DNA of 64,000 nt from JAPLUA01 sp964625855 (GTDB lineage Bacteria > Verrucomicrobiota > Verrucomicrobiia > Limisphaerales > UBA8199). The stretch is from NCBI GenBank assembly GCA_964625855.1, contig CAZVFC010000017.1:100098-164097 (forward strand), in the 5' to 3' direction. Each line of letters begins with the position of its first letter. The stretch's first letter is position 1. A program made the translations under genes and the position numbers. The notes under the pieces are model-generated. The model was not told the DNA's origin. It saw only the letters and a program-made list of their open reading frames with translations, and did not search any database. This document shows, one piece after another, positions 9,189-17,561 of this stretch.

Positions 9189-12100
9189 TCACTCACGCAG
9201 CGCCAGCTTTTGCACCACCGGCTTTTCCCGCAGCCGCATGATCAGGCAATACACCGTCGGCGTCGCAATCAGCGAGAACAGCATCGAGATGCACAGCGCA
9301 CCAATGATCCCGATGGCCAGTGGCCGCAACATGTCCGCACCATGCCCGATGCCCCACGCCAGCGGCAGCATCGCCAGCGCCGTCGTAAACGTCGTCATCA
9401 AAATCGGCCGCAACCGCCGCCGACCCGACCGCACCAGCGCCTCCTCGATGCTCGCGCCCGCCGCCAGGTGATGGTCCACCAGGTCCAGCATGAGGATGCC
9501 GTTCTTGGCCACGATCCCCACCCCGATGATCGCTCCCAGAAAACTCACGATGTTGAGCGTCGTCCCCGTCAGCCACAGCGCCCCCACTGTTCCCGTTAGC
9601 GCCAGCACGCTCCCGAAGACAATCGCCACCGGCTCCCGGAAGCTCCGGAATTCCAACAGCAGCACCGTAAACACCAGCGCGACGCCCAGGAACAAGACCA
9701 CCATCAGGTTGCGGAAGCTCTCCTCCTGCTGCTGGAACAGGCCGCCAAACTCGACCACGCCCGGCGGGATGCTCTTGTCCGCCGCCAGCACCTGTTTGAT
9801 TTCGGCGATGCCGCTGCCCATGTCCCGGTTCTCCAGCGCCGCCGTCACCGCCACGAGCTGCCGCAAATCTTCCCGCGCCAGTTCGAGCTGGCCGGCTTCT
9901 TCGGTGATGTCCGCCATCTGGGAAAGCTTCACCAGGCCCCCGCCGGGCGTGCGCAGCGGCAGCTCCCGCACCGTGTCCAACCGGTTGAGCCCCCGCGGGT
10001 CCGCCTTCACGCGAATCTCCACCACCCGGTCACCTTCGAGCACGGACGACGCCGTGCGCCCCAGCATGGCCGTGTTGATCGCGGCGGCAATGTCGTCGCT
10101 CGTGAGCCCGTGCCGCTGCGCTTCCATCGGCCTGACCCGGAAGCTGATCGTCGGCCCCGTCATGCGCAGGCCGTCGAACGTGTCCACCACGCCCTTCACC
10201 TTCTCGATGCTCTCCTTCACCTCCGGCGCTTTCTTCATCAGCCATGCCGTGTCGGTCGAGAACAGCTTGATTTCAATCGGCTTTGGCGACCACAGCAGAT
10301 CCCCGATCAGGTCCCCCAGGATGCCTGGAAACTCCCACTCCCCCGCCGGCAACGCCGCGTTGAGTTTCCGCCGCAGCTCCTGCTTCACCTCTTCTGTGCT
10401 CCGCTTCCGGTCTGGGCGCAGCTTCACCAGAATATCGCTCTTGTTTGGCTCGGCGATCGCCAGCGCCAGCCGCGCCCCCGTGCGTCGCGAGTAACCCTCG
10501 ACCTCCGGCGTCGCCAGCAGTATCGCCTCCGCCTGCTGCATCATCCGGTCCGTCTCCTCCAGGCTCGTGCCCCACGGCGTCAGGCAATCAATCACGAAAC
10601 CGCCCTCATCCATGTCGGGCATGAACCCCGTCGGCAGCCGGTTGTAAACCTGCCACCCCGCGAACCCGATGCCCAGGCACACCAGCAATGTCACCCATCG
10701 CCACCGCAGCGTCCGCCGCAGCGCCGCCTCGAACAGGCCCAACACCGGCCGCATCACGAAGCCGCCCTCTTCCGCCTTCGGCGAGTGGCCGTGCTCCAAA
10801 TGAGCCCGGTCGCGCAGGAACAAGGAGGCCAGCGCCGGCGTGAGCGTCACCGCCAGCACCAGCGAGGTCAGCAGCGCCACCACCATCGTCAGCGCCAGTG
10901 ACCGGAAAAACACGCCCGGCAAGCCGTCCAGGAACGCCAGCGGGATGAACACCACCACCGGCGTCAGCGTCGAGCCCACCAGCGGATGCAGGATCTCCCC
11001 CATCGCATTCTGAATCGCCGCCAGTCGCGAATCCCCGTGCGCCACGCGCGCGTAGATCGCTTCCACCACCACAATGGCGTCGTCAATGATCAGCCCAATC
11101 GCCGCCGCGATGCCCCCCAGCGTCATCAGGTTGAACGTCAGCTTCGCCGCCAGCATCACCACCACCGTCGCCAGCACCGAAACCGGTATCACCATAATCG
11201 CCGTCAGCACGCTCCCCCAGTTTTTCAGAAACAGGTACAGAATCACCACTGCGAAAAGCAGGCCCACCACGATGGCCTCCCATACGCTGCCCACCGAATC
11301 TCGCACCAGCAACGACTGATCATAATAGAACGCCAGTTGCATGTCCGGCGGCAGCGTCCGCCGCAGCTCCGCCAGTTGCCCCTTCAACTCCGCCGCGATG
11401 TTCAGAATGCTGCTCCCCTTGGGCTGCGCCCGCAGATTCATCAGCACCGCCCGCTGCCCCTGGGCGTTCACCACGTTGAACACCGGCTCCGGCCCCCGCT
11501 CCACGCGCGCGAAATCCCGTATGCGCACCGGCTGGTTCTCCCGCATCCTCACCACAAAGTCCTCGATGTCCCGCGGCCCCTTCACCCGGCTGTCCACCAG
11601 CGCCAGGTAAATCGTGTAGTTCTCCATGTGAAAACCCGCCGGCGCCACCAGGTTGTTCTTTTCCAGCGAGCCGGTGATGTCAGTCAGCGCCAGGTTCGCC
11701 GCCGCCAGCTTCACCGGGTCCACCACCACGTGATACTCCGGCGTCCGGCCGCCCACCAGGTCCACCCGCGCAATGCCCGGGATCCGCAGGAAGCGCGGCT
11801 TCAGGTCGTAGCGCGCCAGTTCCCACAGCTCCGTGATGTCCCGCTTCGGGCTCGTCAGGCTCACGCCCAGGATCGGGAACGCATTGAACGTCAGCCGCCA
11901 CACCGTCGTCTTCGTGTTCGCCGGCAGGCTCGCCTTGAGCTGCGACACCCGGTTCAACACATACAGCTCGCTCTCCACCATGTTCACCCGCCAGTTGAAG
12001 AACACGTTCACCTCCGCGCTCCCGCGCCCTGTGGCCGAACGCACCTGCACCACCCCCGGAATATCCTTCATCGCCTCCTCGACCGGTCGCGTCACCGTCG

Positions 12101-12323
12101 CCATCATCTCGTCGGCCGGCATCACCCCGCTGTCAATCAGCACCACGCACCGCGGAAACTCCGTCTCCGGAAACACCGACGACGGCATTCGCAGCGCCGA
12201 GTAGATCCCCCCCAGGCACACCGCCACCGTGATAAAGATGATCGCCAGCCGGTGCCGGATGGCAAACGCGCCCACACCCGAGCCGCCCGGCGCGCCCGTC
12301 GGTTTCCCGGCTCCCTCGCTCAT
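9189..12323 (-). CDS. RND efflux transporter permease
   Basis: Inner-membrane proton-driven pump of 1044 residues, a normal RND length, with the two-fold repeat of one helix plus a large periplasmic loop plus a helix bundle. The TM4 proton-relay segment GGIAAAIGLIIDDAIVVVE and the N-terminal helix FAIRHRLAIIFITVAVCLGG are clear. It is the third gene of the TolC-adaptor-RND operon, and its ATG overlaps the adaptor stop (12320-12323). The operon is headed by fluoride riboswitch A (14892-14960), so expression should rise with fluoride. The substrate is unknown; it may export a toxic ion or a damage product rather than fluoride itself. Confidence 0.92.
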   Translation of the reverse strand: MSEGAGKPTGAPGGSGVGAFAIRHRLAIIFITVAVCLGGIYSALRMPSSVFPETEFPRCVVLIDSGVMPADEMMATVTRPVEEAMKDIPGVVQVRSATGRGSAEVNVFFNWRVNMVESELYVLNRVSQLKASLPANTKTTVWRLTFNAFPILGVSLTSPKRDITELWELARYDLKPRFLRIPGIARVDLVGGRTPEYHVVVDPVKLAAANLALTDITGSLEKNNLVAPAGFHMENYTIYLALVDSRVKGPRDIEDFVVRMRENQPVRIRDFARVERGPEPVFNVVNAQGQRAVLMNLRAQPKGSSILNIAAELKGQLAELRRTLPPDMQLAFYYDQSLLVRDSVGSVWEAIVVGLLFAVVILYLFLKNWGSVLTAIMVIPVSVLATVVVMLAAKLTFNLMTLGGIAAAIGLIIDDAIVVVEAIYARVAHGDSRLAAIQNAMGEILHPLVGSTLTPVVVFIPLAFLDGLPGVFFRSLALTMVVALLTSLVLAVTLTPALASLFLRDRAHLEHGHSPKAEEGGFVMRPVLGLFEAALRRTLRWRWVTLLVCLGIGFAGWQVYNRLPTGFMPDMDEGGFVIDCLTPWGTSLEETDRMMQQAEAILLATPEVEGYSRRTGARLALAIAEPNKSDILVKLRPDRKRSTEEVKQELRRKLNAALPAGEWEFPGILGDLIGDLLWSPKPIEIKLFSTDTAWLMKKAPEVKESIEKVKGVVDTFDGLRMTGPTISFRVRPMEAQRHGLTSDDIAAAINTAMLGRTASSVLEGDRVVEIRVKADPRGLNRLDTVRELPLRTPGGGLVKLSQMADITEEAGQLELAREDLRQLVAVTAALENRDMGSGIAEIKQVLAADKSIPPGVVEFGGLFQQQEESFRNLMVVLFLGVALVFTVLLLEFRSFREPVAIVFGSVLALTGTVGALWLTGTTLNIVSFLGAIIGVGIVAKNGILMLDLVDHHLAAGASIEEALVRSGRRRLRPILMTTFTTALAMLPLAWGIGHGADMLRPLAIGIIGALCISMLFSLIATPTVYCLIMRLREKPVVQKLALRE

Positions 12324-13402
12324 TTCGCCGCTCCCTCCGGGTTGAGGATGCGCACCTTCGTTTCCTTCGGCAGCGCGTAGGAACCCTGCGTCACCACCGT
12401 CGCCCCCTCGCTCAATCCCTCGCCCTCCACTTCCACCAGCCCGCCATCCCGCAGGCCCACCTTCACCGCCCTTTGCTTCGCCACGTCCCCTTCCACCACC
12501 GAAAGTGTGCTTTGCCCGTCGTGGTCCGTGTACACCGCCTCGCGCGGCACGGCCAGCTTCCCCGCGTGCTCATCCGTAATCACCCGCACATGCACGAACT
12601 CCCCGCTCCGCAATCCCGCCTCCGGCGGCACCGACACCCGCACCAGCACCGTGGCCGTCTTCGCGTCCACCTGCGGGCTCACATACAGCACCTTGCCCTG
12701 TGTCTCGGTTTTCGCGTCGCGCTCCGCCACCAGCTCCGCCACTTGCCCTTCCTTGAGCAAAGCCGCCTCCGTCGCCGGCACGTTGGCCGTCACCACCAGC
12801 CGCGCCGGGTCAATCACCTCCGCCACCACCGTGTTCGGCTCCACCGTCTGGCCTGGCTGCACGTTGATCCGGGCCACCACGCCCGCCAACGGCGTGCTCA
12901 GTTGCACCAGCGCCAGTTGCGCTTGTGCCCCTGCCAGTTCCGCTTTCGCGGCGGCAAGCTGCTGGGTCGCCTCCTGCATCAACTTTTCCGACGTGCCCTC
13001 GATCGCTTTCAGCTTGTCCTGACGCGCCACCTGCTGCTCGGCAAACTCCACCGCGTGCCGGGCCTTCTCCGCCTGCGCCAGTGCCACCCGGTCATCCAGT
13101 TTCACCACCACGCTCCCGGCCTCCACCCGCTCGCCCTCCTTCACCGGCACGGTCATCACAATGCCCGCGGCAGGGGCAGACAGCCGCGCCGCTCCGGCCG
13201 GTTTGCCGCCCCCCGCCGGCTCCGCTTCTACGGTCCCGTAGGCATCCACCCGCGCCCGCAACGTCACCCGCGTCACCTTGCCCACTTGAACAGCAACTTC
13301 GGTGGCTGCTTCTTGCTCCTCCTCGTGCCCCGCGCCGCAGCCGCTCAGGAACGCCGCCGTTAGCACGGCAACACAACCAGACAAAATCAATCGAGTCTTC
13401 AT
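12320..13402 (-). CDS. RND efflux periplasmic adaptor (HlyD/MFP family lipoprotein)
   Basis: Membrane-fusion protein of 360 residues. I start at the ATG at 13402 because it gives a lipoprotein signal peptide (MKTRLILSGCV, lipobox LSGC near residue 22) and overlaps the TolC stop as ATGA (13399-13402); the longer open frame upstream is shadow. Barrel-sandwich halves (VKEGERVEAGSVVVKLDDR and INVQPGQTVEPNTVVAEV) flank a coiled-coil hairpin rich in Ala/Gln, followed by beta-barrel and C-terminal domains. It links the TolC-like channel to the RND pump on either side of it. Confidence 0.92.
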   Translation of the reverse strand: MKTRLILSGCVAVLTAAFLSGCGAGHEEEQEAATEVAVQVGKVTRVTLRARVDAYGTVEAEPAGGGKPAGAARLSAPAAGIVMTVPVKEGERVEAGSVVVKLDDRVALAQAEKARHAVEFAEQQVARQDKLKAIEGTSEKLMQEATQQLAAAKAELAGAQAQLALVQLSTPLAGVVARINVQPGQTVEPNTVVAEVIDPARLVVTANVPATEAALLKEGQVAELVAERDAKTETQGKVLYVSPQVDAKTATVLVRVSVPPEAGLRSGEFVHVRVITDEHAGKLAVPREAVYTDHDGQSTLSVVEGDVAKQRAVKVGLRDGGLVEVEGEGLSEGATVVTQGSYALPKETKVRILNPEGAAK

Positions 13403-14850
13403 GGGTTCTTCAGTGCTTGGGGTGCCTTTGGATCTTGTGAAAGCTGGAGCGGGTCGCCGGAAAGCAGCACCGGGCTTTGCAGCGCCTCTTCCAATTGCCC
13501 GAGCGCCTGCTGGGCCTTCGCCACCGCCTCCGTTCGCGCCAGCCGCGCCGCCGCCAGCTCCACCTGGCCCGCGATCACGTCGCCGCGCGTCACCTCGCCC
13601 GCCTGCAGCCGCCCGCGCAAAAGCCGCTCCTGCTTCTCCAAATTCGCCAGCAACGAATCCGCCGTCGCCGATTTCTCCAGCGCCGACCGGTACCCCGCCA
13701 GCCCGCGCTCCACCTCTGCCATCACTCGCGCTTGCAGCGCATTGAACCTCGCCGCGCTCTCCGTTCGCCGCGCCTCCGCTTCCGCAATCGGCCCCCGGTT
13801 CTGATTCAACACCGGCAACTCCAGCGACAATCCCACGCCCCACTTGTTGTCCCCCTGGTCGTATTCATAGCCGGGATTCAGATGCACATCCGGATACTGC
13901 TTCGCCACCTCCAGCCGCAGCGCCGCCTCGCTGGCGGCGTATTCGGACAAAGCCGCCAGCACATCCGCCCGGTTCAAAAGCGCCTGCCGCCGCGCCGCCG
14001 TCGTATCCAGCCCCGGCGGCACCCGGTCCAGGCCCGCAAAGGAAATCTCCACCCCCTCCAGCGCGCCCACCGGGACCCCAATCGCCTCCGCCACCGCCAC
14101 CCGGCTCTCCGCCCGTTGCCGCTTCGCGTCGTGCGCCGCCAATCTTGTCGTATCCAGCGCGATCCGCTCCCGCGTCACTTCCGCCGGCGACACCGCCCCC
14201 GCCCCAAGCTGCCCTTCGAGCAGCGTCACGTTCTCTGACTGCGCCGCCTGCTGCGCTGCCAGGAGCCGCTCCTTTTCACCGGCGGCATAATACTCCACCA
14301 ACGCCCCCCGCAGCTTCCCCCGCACCTGCCACGCTACCGCGCCGATATTCAGCTTCGCCGCCTCCGACAAATGCCCCGCCTGCGCGATCCGATGCCCGCG
14401 CTTCCCCGCTGTCTCAATCGGGATGTCCAGGTTGAACGCCGCCACCCACGGCGACGGACTAAACGTCGTGGCATTGTATTGCGGCGACGCGCTCACGGTC
14501 GGATTCGGCCGTTGCCCCGCTGTCTGCAACCCGGCTCGCGCCGTCCCCCACTGCGCCCGCGCCACATCCAGCTCCGGCGAGAAATAAAACGCCGCCAGCG
14601 TCAGTGACTCCAACTCCCACGTGCGCCGCGGCCACTCCCCGCTCACACGGTTCGTCTCCAGGTACGCCCGCAGCCCCGCGCCGCTCAGCGACCTTCCCTC
14701 GAAGTCGGCGGCCACCTTGCCCGCCGCCAGCGGCTCGGCCTGGTAATGCGCGCAACCCACGAGCGCCGCGCCCGCCATCACGCTGGCCAACAGCACACCC
14801 GCCGCGCCGCGCGCGCCGCGCCGCCACGCATCCGAAAAGTCATTCTGCAT
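13399..14850 (-). CDS. TolC family outer membrane efflux lipoprotein
   Basis: Outer-membrane channel subunit, 483 residues from the ATG at 14850, with two tandem TolC-type helical repeats rich in Ala/Glu (ESRVAVAEAIGVPVGAL; AEARRTESAARFNALQARV). A lipobox-like LVGCAH follows a hydrophobic signal. It is the first gene of the efflux operon, 41 nt after fluoride riboswitch A. In-frame TTG codons at 14856 and 14859 sit closer to the AGGGG sequence (14864-14868) than the ATG does, so the true start could be one of those, 2-3 codons upstream. Confidence 0.88.
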   Translation of the reverse strand: MQNDFSDAWRRGARGAAGVLLASVMAGAALVGCAHYQAEPLAAGKVAADFEGRSLSGAGLRAYLETNRVSGEWPRRTWELESLTLAAFYFSPELDVARAQWGTARAGLQTAGQRPNPTVSASPQYNATTFSPSPWVAAFNLDIPIETAGKRGHRIAQAGHLSEAAKLNIGAVAWQVRGKLRGALVEYYAAGEKERLLAAQQAAQSENVTLLEGQLGAGAVSPAEVTRERIALDTTRLAAHDAKRQRAESRVAVAEAIGVPVGALEGVEISFAGLDRVPPGLDTTAARRQALLNRADVLAALSEYAASEAALRLEVAKQYPDVHLNPGYEYDQGDNKWGVGLSLELPVLNQNRGPIAEAEARRTESAARFNALQARVMAEVERGLAGYRSALEKSATADSLLANLEKQERLLRGRLQAGEVTRGDVIAGQVELAAARLARTEAVAKAQQALGQLEEALQSPVLLSGDPLQLSQDPKAPQALKNP

Positions 14851-14863
14851 AGACAACAAGAAA

Positions 14864-14871
14864 CCCCTACC
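14864..14871 (-). promoter_or_regulatory. Putative SD sequestered by riboswitch A
   Basis: On the minus strand GGTAGGGG contains the likely Shine-Dalgarno of the TolC gene and can pair over all 8 bases (one G-U) with CTCCTACC, the 3' strand of the aptamer at 14892-14899. That is the arrangement expected of a translational ON switch. Confidence 0.55.
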
Positions 14872-14891
14872 CGCGTGCTTCACATCGCGCC

Positions 14892-14960
14892 GGTAGGAGT
14901 CATCAGTCCCGCAACTGCAGGACGGTTCACCCTCTGAGAGGGATGGCAGATTCCATTGCC
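14892..14960 (-). promoter_or_regulatory. Fluoride riboswitch A (crcB motif), upstream of TolC-adaptor-RND operon
   Basis: Read on the minus strand, it begins GGCAATGGAATCTGCC, continues with an unconserved linker and AACCG, then a hairpin GTCCTGCA...TGCGGGAC, and ends CTGATGACTCCTACC. Order and conserved bases match the crcB/fluoride aptamer, and two other copies in the window align with it. The GGAATC/GACTCC P1 pairing has one A-C mismatch, absent in the other copies, so affinity may differ. It is transcribed toward the efflux operon, 41 nt before its ATG. RND pumps are not usual fluoride-riboswitch targets. Confidence 0.88.
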
Positions 14961-15157
14961 AACAACTGCGCGCCTGAATACCCGCTGCGACTTCCAGCCG
15001 CAAGCTCTTTCCTTATCCGTTCCCTGCGTCCCCTCAGTCCCACTCCGCTTCACTCATCACGTCGCACGATCATACCCGCCGACAGCTCACCATGCCATAC
15101 CCTCAAATTGGGGTGCCCGCCGCTATCCTTCATCTGCCATCGGTCATCTGCCATTGG

Positions 15158-16393
15158 CTATCGGCTACCTGGACCCCCGACCCGCGCTACCAGCAGCGCC
15201 CCCGCCGCAAACAGCACCGCGCTGTATCCAAACGCCACGCTCGTCCCGAAGGCCGTCCACAAACCGCCCACCACCACGCTCGACACAAAATCTCCAACCC
15301 CATTCACTGTCGCCAGCACCCCGAACGCCATCCCGTGCTGCCTCTCTTCCACCAGCTCCGCGCAGAAGGAATCCTCCAGCGTCTCCTCAATCCCCACATA
15401 GATCCCGCCCGACACAAACACCAGCCCCAGCGTCCAGACCGTGAACGGCATCACAACGATTGCAACCGCCATCGCCGCCGCCAGGAAGTAGCCGCCGGCC
15501 AGCACATGATGCTTGTTAAATCGGTCGGCCAGCCATCCTGCCACCAGCGAAAACGCCGCGTAGAACACGTTGTGCAACACATACAAGCCCACCGCCACAC
15601 TCGCTGCCTTCGCCGCGCCTAGCGCCGGCGCCAGCTTCTGCGTCGCCAGCAAAATCAGCAGCGTATGCGCGAAATCCCCCGCCCCGAACAAACCCACCGC
15701 CACCAAGAATTTCCGATACGCCTTCGGCAGCAGCCGCAGCCGTTCCCCAAATGATATGTGCGGCACCGGCGCGCGTTCCTTTTCCTTCACTAGAAATGCA
15801 ATCACCCCAGCCGCCGCCAGCCCCGGAATAAGTGTCAGGGCAAACAACGTCGGATAGTGATGGTTCACTACCCCCAGCAGCACGAACGCGCTCGCCGGCC
15901 CCGCAATGGCCCCCACCGTGTCCATCATCCGCTCGAGACCGAACGCCCGCCCGTAGGTCTCCTTGCTCACCGCGCCCGCCAGCAGCGCCTTACGCACCGG
16001 TGTCCGCACCCCGCGCCCCAGCCACGCGCACGCGCGCGCGATCAGGACATGCCACGCCGCAGTTGCGAACCCGAAGCAGGCCGTGCCCAAGGCCGTCACA
16101 ACGTAGCCCGCCACCGCAATCGGTTTGCGCCGCCGCAGCTTGTCCGTGTAATACCCCGACCCCAGCTTGGCGAAGCTCGACAGCCCATCCGACACTCCCT
16201 CAATCAAACCCAGCCACGCGGCCGCCACCCCCATCGTTGCCAGGAACGCCGGCAGCACCGCCGTCGCAATCTCATGCGACCAATCGCTGAACAGCGACGC
16301 CAGCCCAATCCCAAGGACGGTCCGATTGAGCCAGCGCACCCTTGGCCTGGGCGCAGCAGGACTTGGCGTGGGTGCAGCAGGAGCTTGCTTCAT
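15158..16393 (-). CDS. MFS transporter
   Basis: Major facilitator of 411 residues with about 12 hydrophobic segments. The start at 16393 (MKQAPAAPTPSP) lies 8 nt after the stop of the metallophosphoesterase fusion; the frame remains open upstream but would overlap that gene. Features include SLFSDWSHEIATAVLPAFL, the loop 2-3 motif GYYTDKLRRRKPIAVAGY, and ACAWLGRGVRTPVRKALLA. It is apparently the last gene of the riboswitch-B operon, followed after 197 bp by riboswitch A. The substrate cannot be assigned; efflux is plausible given the context. Confidence 0.85.
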   Translation of the reverse strand: MKQAPAAPTPSPAAPRPRVRWLNRTVLGIGLASLFSDWSHEIATAVLPAFLATMGVAAAWLGLIEGVSDGLSSFAKLGSGYYTDKLRRRKPIAVAGYVVTALGTACFGFATAAWHVLIARACAWLGRGVRTPVRKALLAGAVSKETYGRAFGLERMMDTVGAIAGPASAFVLLGVVNHHYPTLFALTLIPGLAAAGVIAFLVKEKERAPVPHISFGERLRLLPKAYRKFLVAVGLFGAGDFAHTLLILLATQKLAPALGAAKAASVAVGLYVLHNVFYAAFSLVAGWLADRFNKHHVLAGGYFLAAAMAVAIVVMPFTVWTLGLVFVSGGIYVGIEETLEDSFCAELVEERQHGMAFGVLATVNGVGDFVSSVVVGGLWTAFGTSVAFGYSAVLFAAGALLVARVGGPGSR

Positions 16394-16400
16394 CGCGGAT

Positions 16401-17561
16401 TCAGATGTGTTTGTTGTCGCTCTCGTCCTTCGTTGTGTAACCGGAGTCCTGCCGGGCCAAGTTGACGCGGTGCTTTTTGGTGTAGGCTTCAAAAAGCTCG
16501 TCCGGCGTGATTTCCATCACCTGGGCCAGCGAGATGAGAAAATGAAGCAGGTCCACGATTTCGACGCGGGCATTCTGTTTGTCGAATTTCTGGTAGCTCG
16601 CCCACCACTTCCAAGGCATGCAGTCAGTCAGTTCGGCGGCCTCCTGCATCAACGCGCGGCAGTAGTTCAACATCCATTGCTGGCGCTGGGCCTCATCCAT
16701 CTTGTCCGTATCCACCCCGATCCGGCGGTTAAGCAATTTCTGGAGGTAGAACATCGCGGCCAGCTTGTCCGGGTGCTTTTGGTAGTAGGCGCTGAAAAGC
16801 TCCTCGGCGTTTTGGTCCAACGGCAAATGCCCGCCCGTGCGCAACACTTCGGCCAGGGTGTCAATGATATGTTGTTGCAGACCCAGGCCGCCATAGGCAG
16901 AGATGGTTTTCTCCACGTCATAAGCGACCCGCTCAAGCGTGACCTCCCCATCGTTCCAAACCGCATAAGCCGCGCGGGCATCGCCGTCTTTGGGCTGGCC
17001 GACGCTGCCCGGATTCACCACCAACGTTCGGCGGAAGCGCGTTTTCATGGGCAGATGCGTGTGACCAACGAAAAGGAAGTCGGGGTAGTTCACCGTGTTG
17101 AGTTCGGATTCCCACAGCCTCACCGGCTCGATTTCCGGAAGGTAGAAGTATAGCGGGTCGGAAGGCACCGCGTGGCAAGCCACGCAAATGGCGGAATCAA
17201 GCTGGAATCTTTGAAGCGGCTGGAGGCCTGCCAGGAACTGCTTTAGCTCCGGCGCCAAAAGCTGTTTGCTCACCTCCTGGGTTGCCACCGCCAGGGCTTG
17301 ATAGGCTGCCGAGGAGCGCGAGCCCTCGTCCAGCGCGACGGCGCGGTCGTGGTTGCCTTGAACCACCCAGTCGGCAGTGAGATTCCGCATGACCCACGTC
17401 ACGCACTCGACCGGCTGTGGGCCATAGTTGACCAGGTCCCCCAGGCACAGAATCTGATCCACCTTTGGCTCGGCGGCCAGCACCGCCCGCAGCGCGGGCC
17501 AGTTACCGTGGACATCGGAGATAAGCAATATCTTCATAAATCCTAGCATTCGCGTCTTCAC
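16401..17561 (-). CDS. Metallophosphoesterase fused to dUTPase-like all-alpha NTP pyrophosphatase
   Basis: Residues ~9-235 form a calcineurin-like phosphoesterase of the YfcE/MJ0936 type (ISDVHGNWPALRAVL, CLGDLVNYGP, VVQGNHDRA, FVGHTHLPM). Residues ~255-375 resemble the all-alpha dimeric dUTPase/MazG superfamily (EAAELTDCMPWKWW, ARVEIVDLLHFLISLAQ, VNLARQDSGY). One continuous 386-residue frame joins them. The first start (17561) overlaps the upstream GTPase stop as ATGA; a second ATG at 17537 (MKILLISDVHGN) has an AGGA sequence 5 nt upstream and is the usual family start. It is the fourth gene of the riboswitch-B operon. Confidence 0.85.
   Translation of the reverse strand: MKTRMLGFMKILLISDVHGNWPALRAVLAAEPKVDQILCLGDLVNYGPQPVECVTWVMRNLTADWVVQGNHDRAVALDEGSRSSAAYQALAVATQEVSKQLLAPELKQFLAGLQPLQRFQLDSAICVACHAVPSDPLYFYLPEIEPVRLWESELNTVNYPDFLFVGHTHLPMKTRFRRTLVVNPGSVGQPKDGDARAAYAVWNDGEVTLERVAYDVEKTISAYGGLGLQQHIIDTLAEVLRTGGHLPLDQNAEELFSAYYQKHPDKLAAMFYLQKLLNRRIGVDTDKMDEAQRQQWMLNYCRALMQEAAELTDCMPWKWWASYQKFDKQNARVEIVDLLHFLISLAQVMEITPDELFEAYTKKHRVNLARQDSGYTTKDESDNKHI

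Noticed and set aside
10986..12380. A 464-codon plus-strand open frame opposite the RND gene
   Set aside because: Extremely rich in His/Arg/Gln/Pro, as expected from the reverse of GC-rich coding DNA; the minus-strand RND protein has clear family motifs over the whole stretch.
13403..13843. Upstream extension of the adaptor protein (Gly/Ala-rich)
   Set aside because: It overlaps the TolC coding region in another frame and would bury the lipoprotein signal.
14851..15003. Longer TolC frame starting at 15003
   Set aside because: It would run through riboswitch A; the lipoprotein signal starts at 14850 (or the TTGs at 14856/14859).
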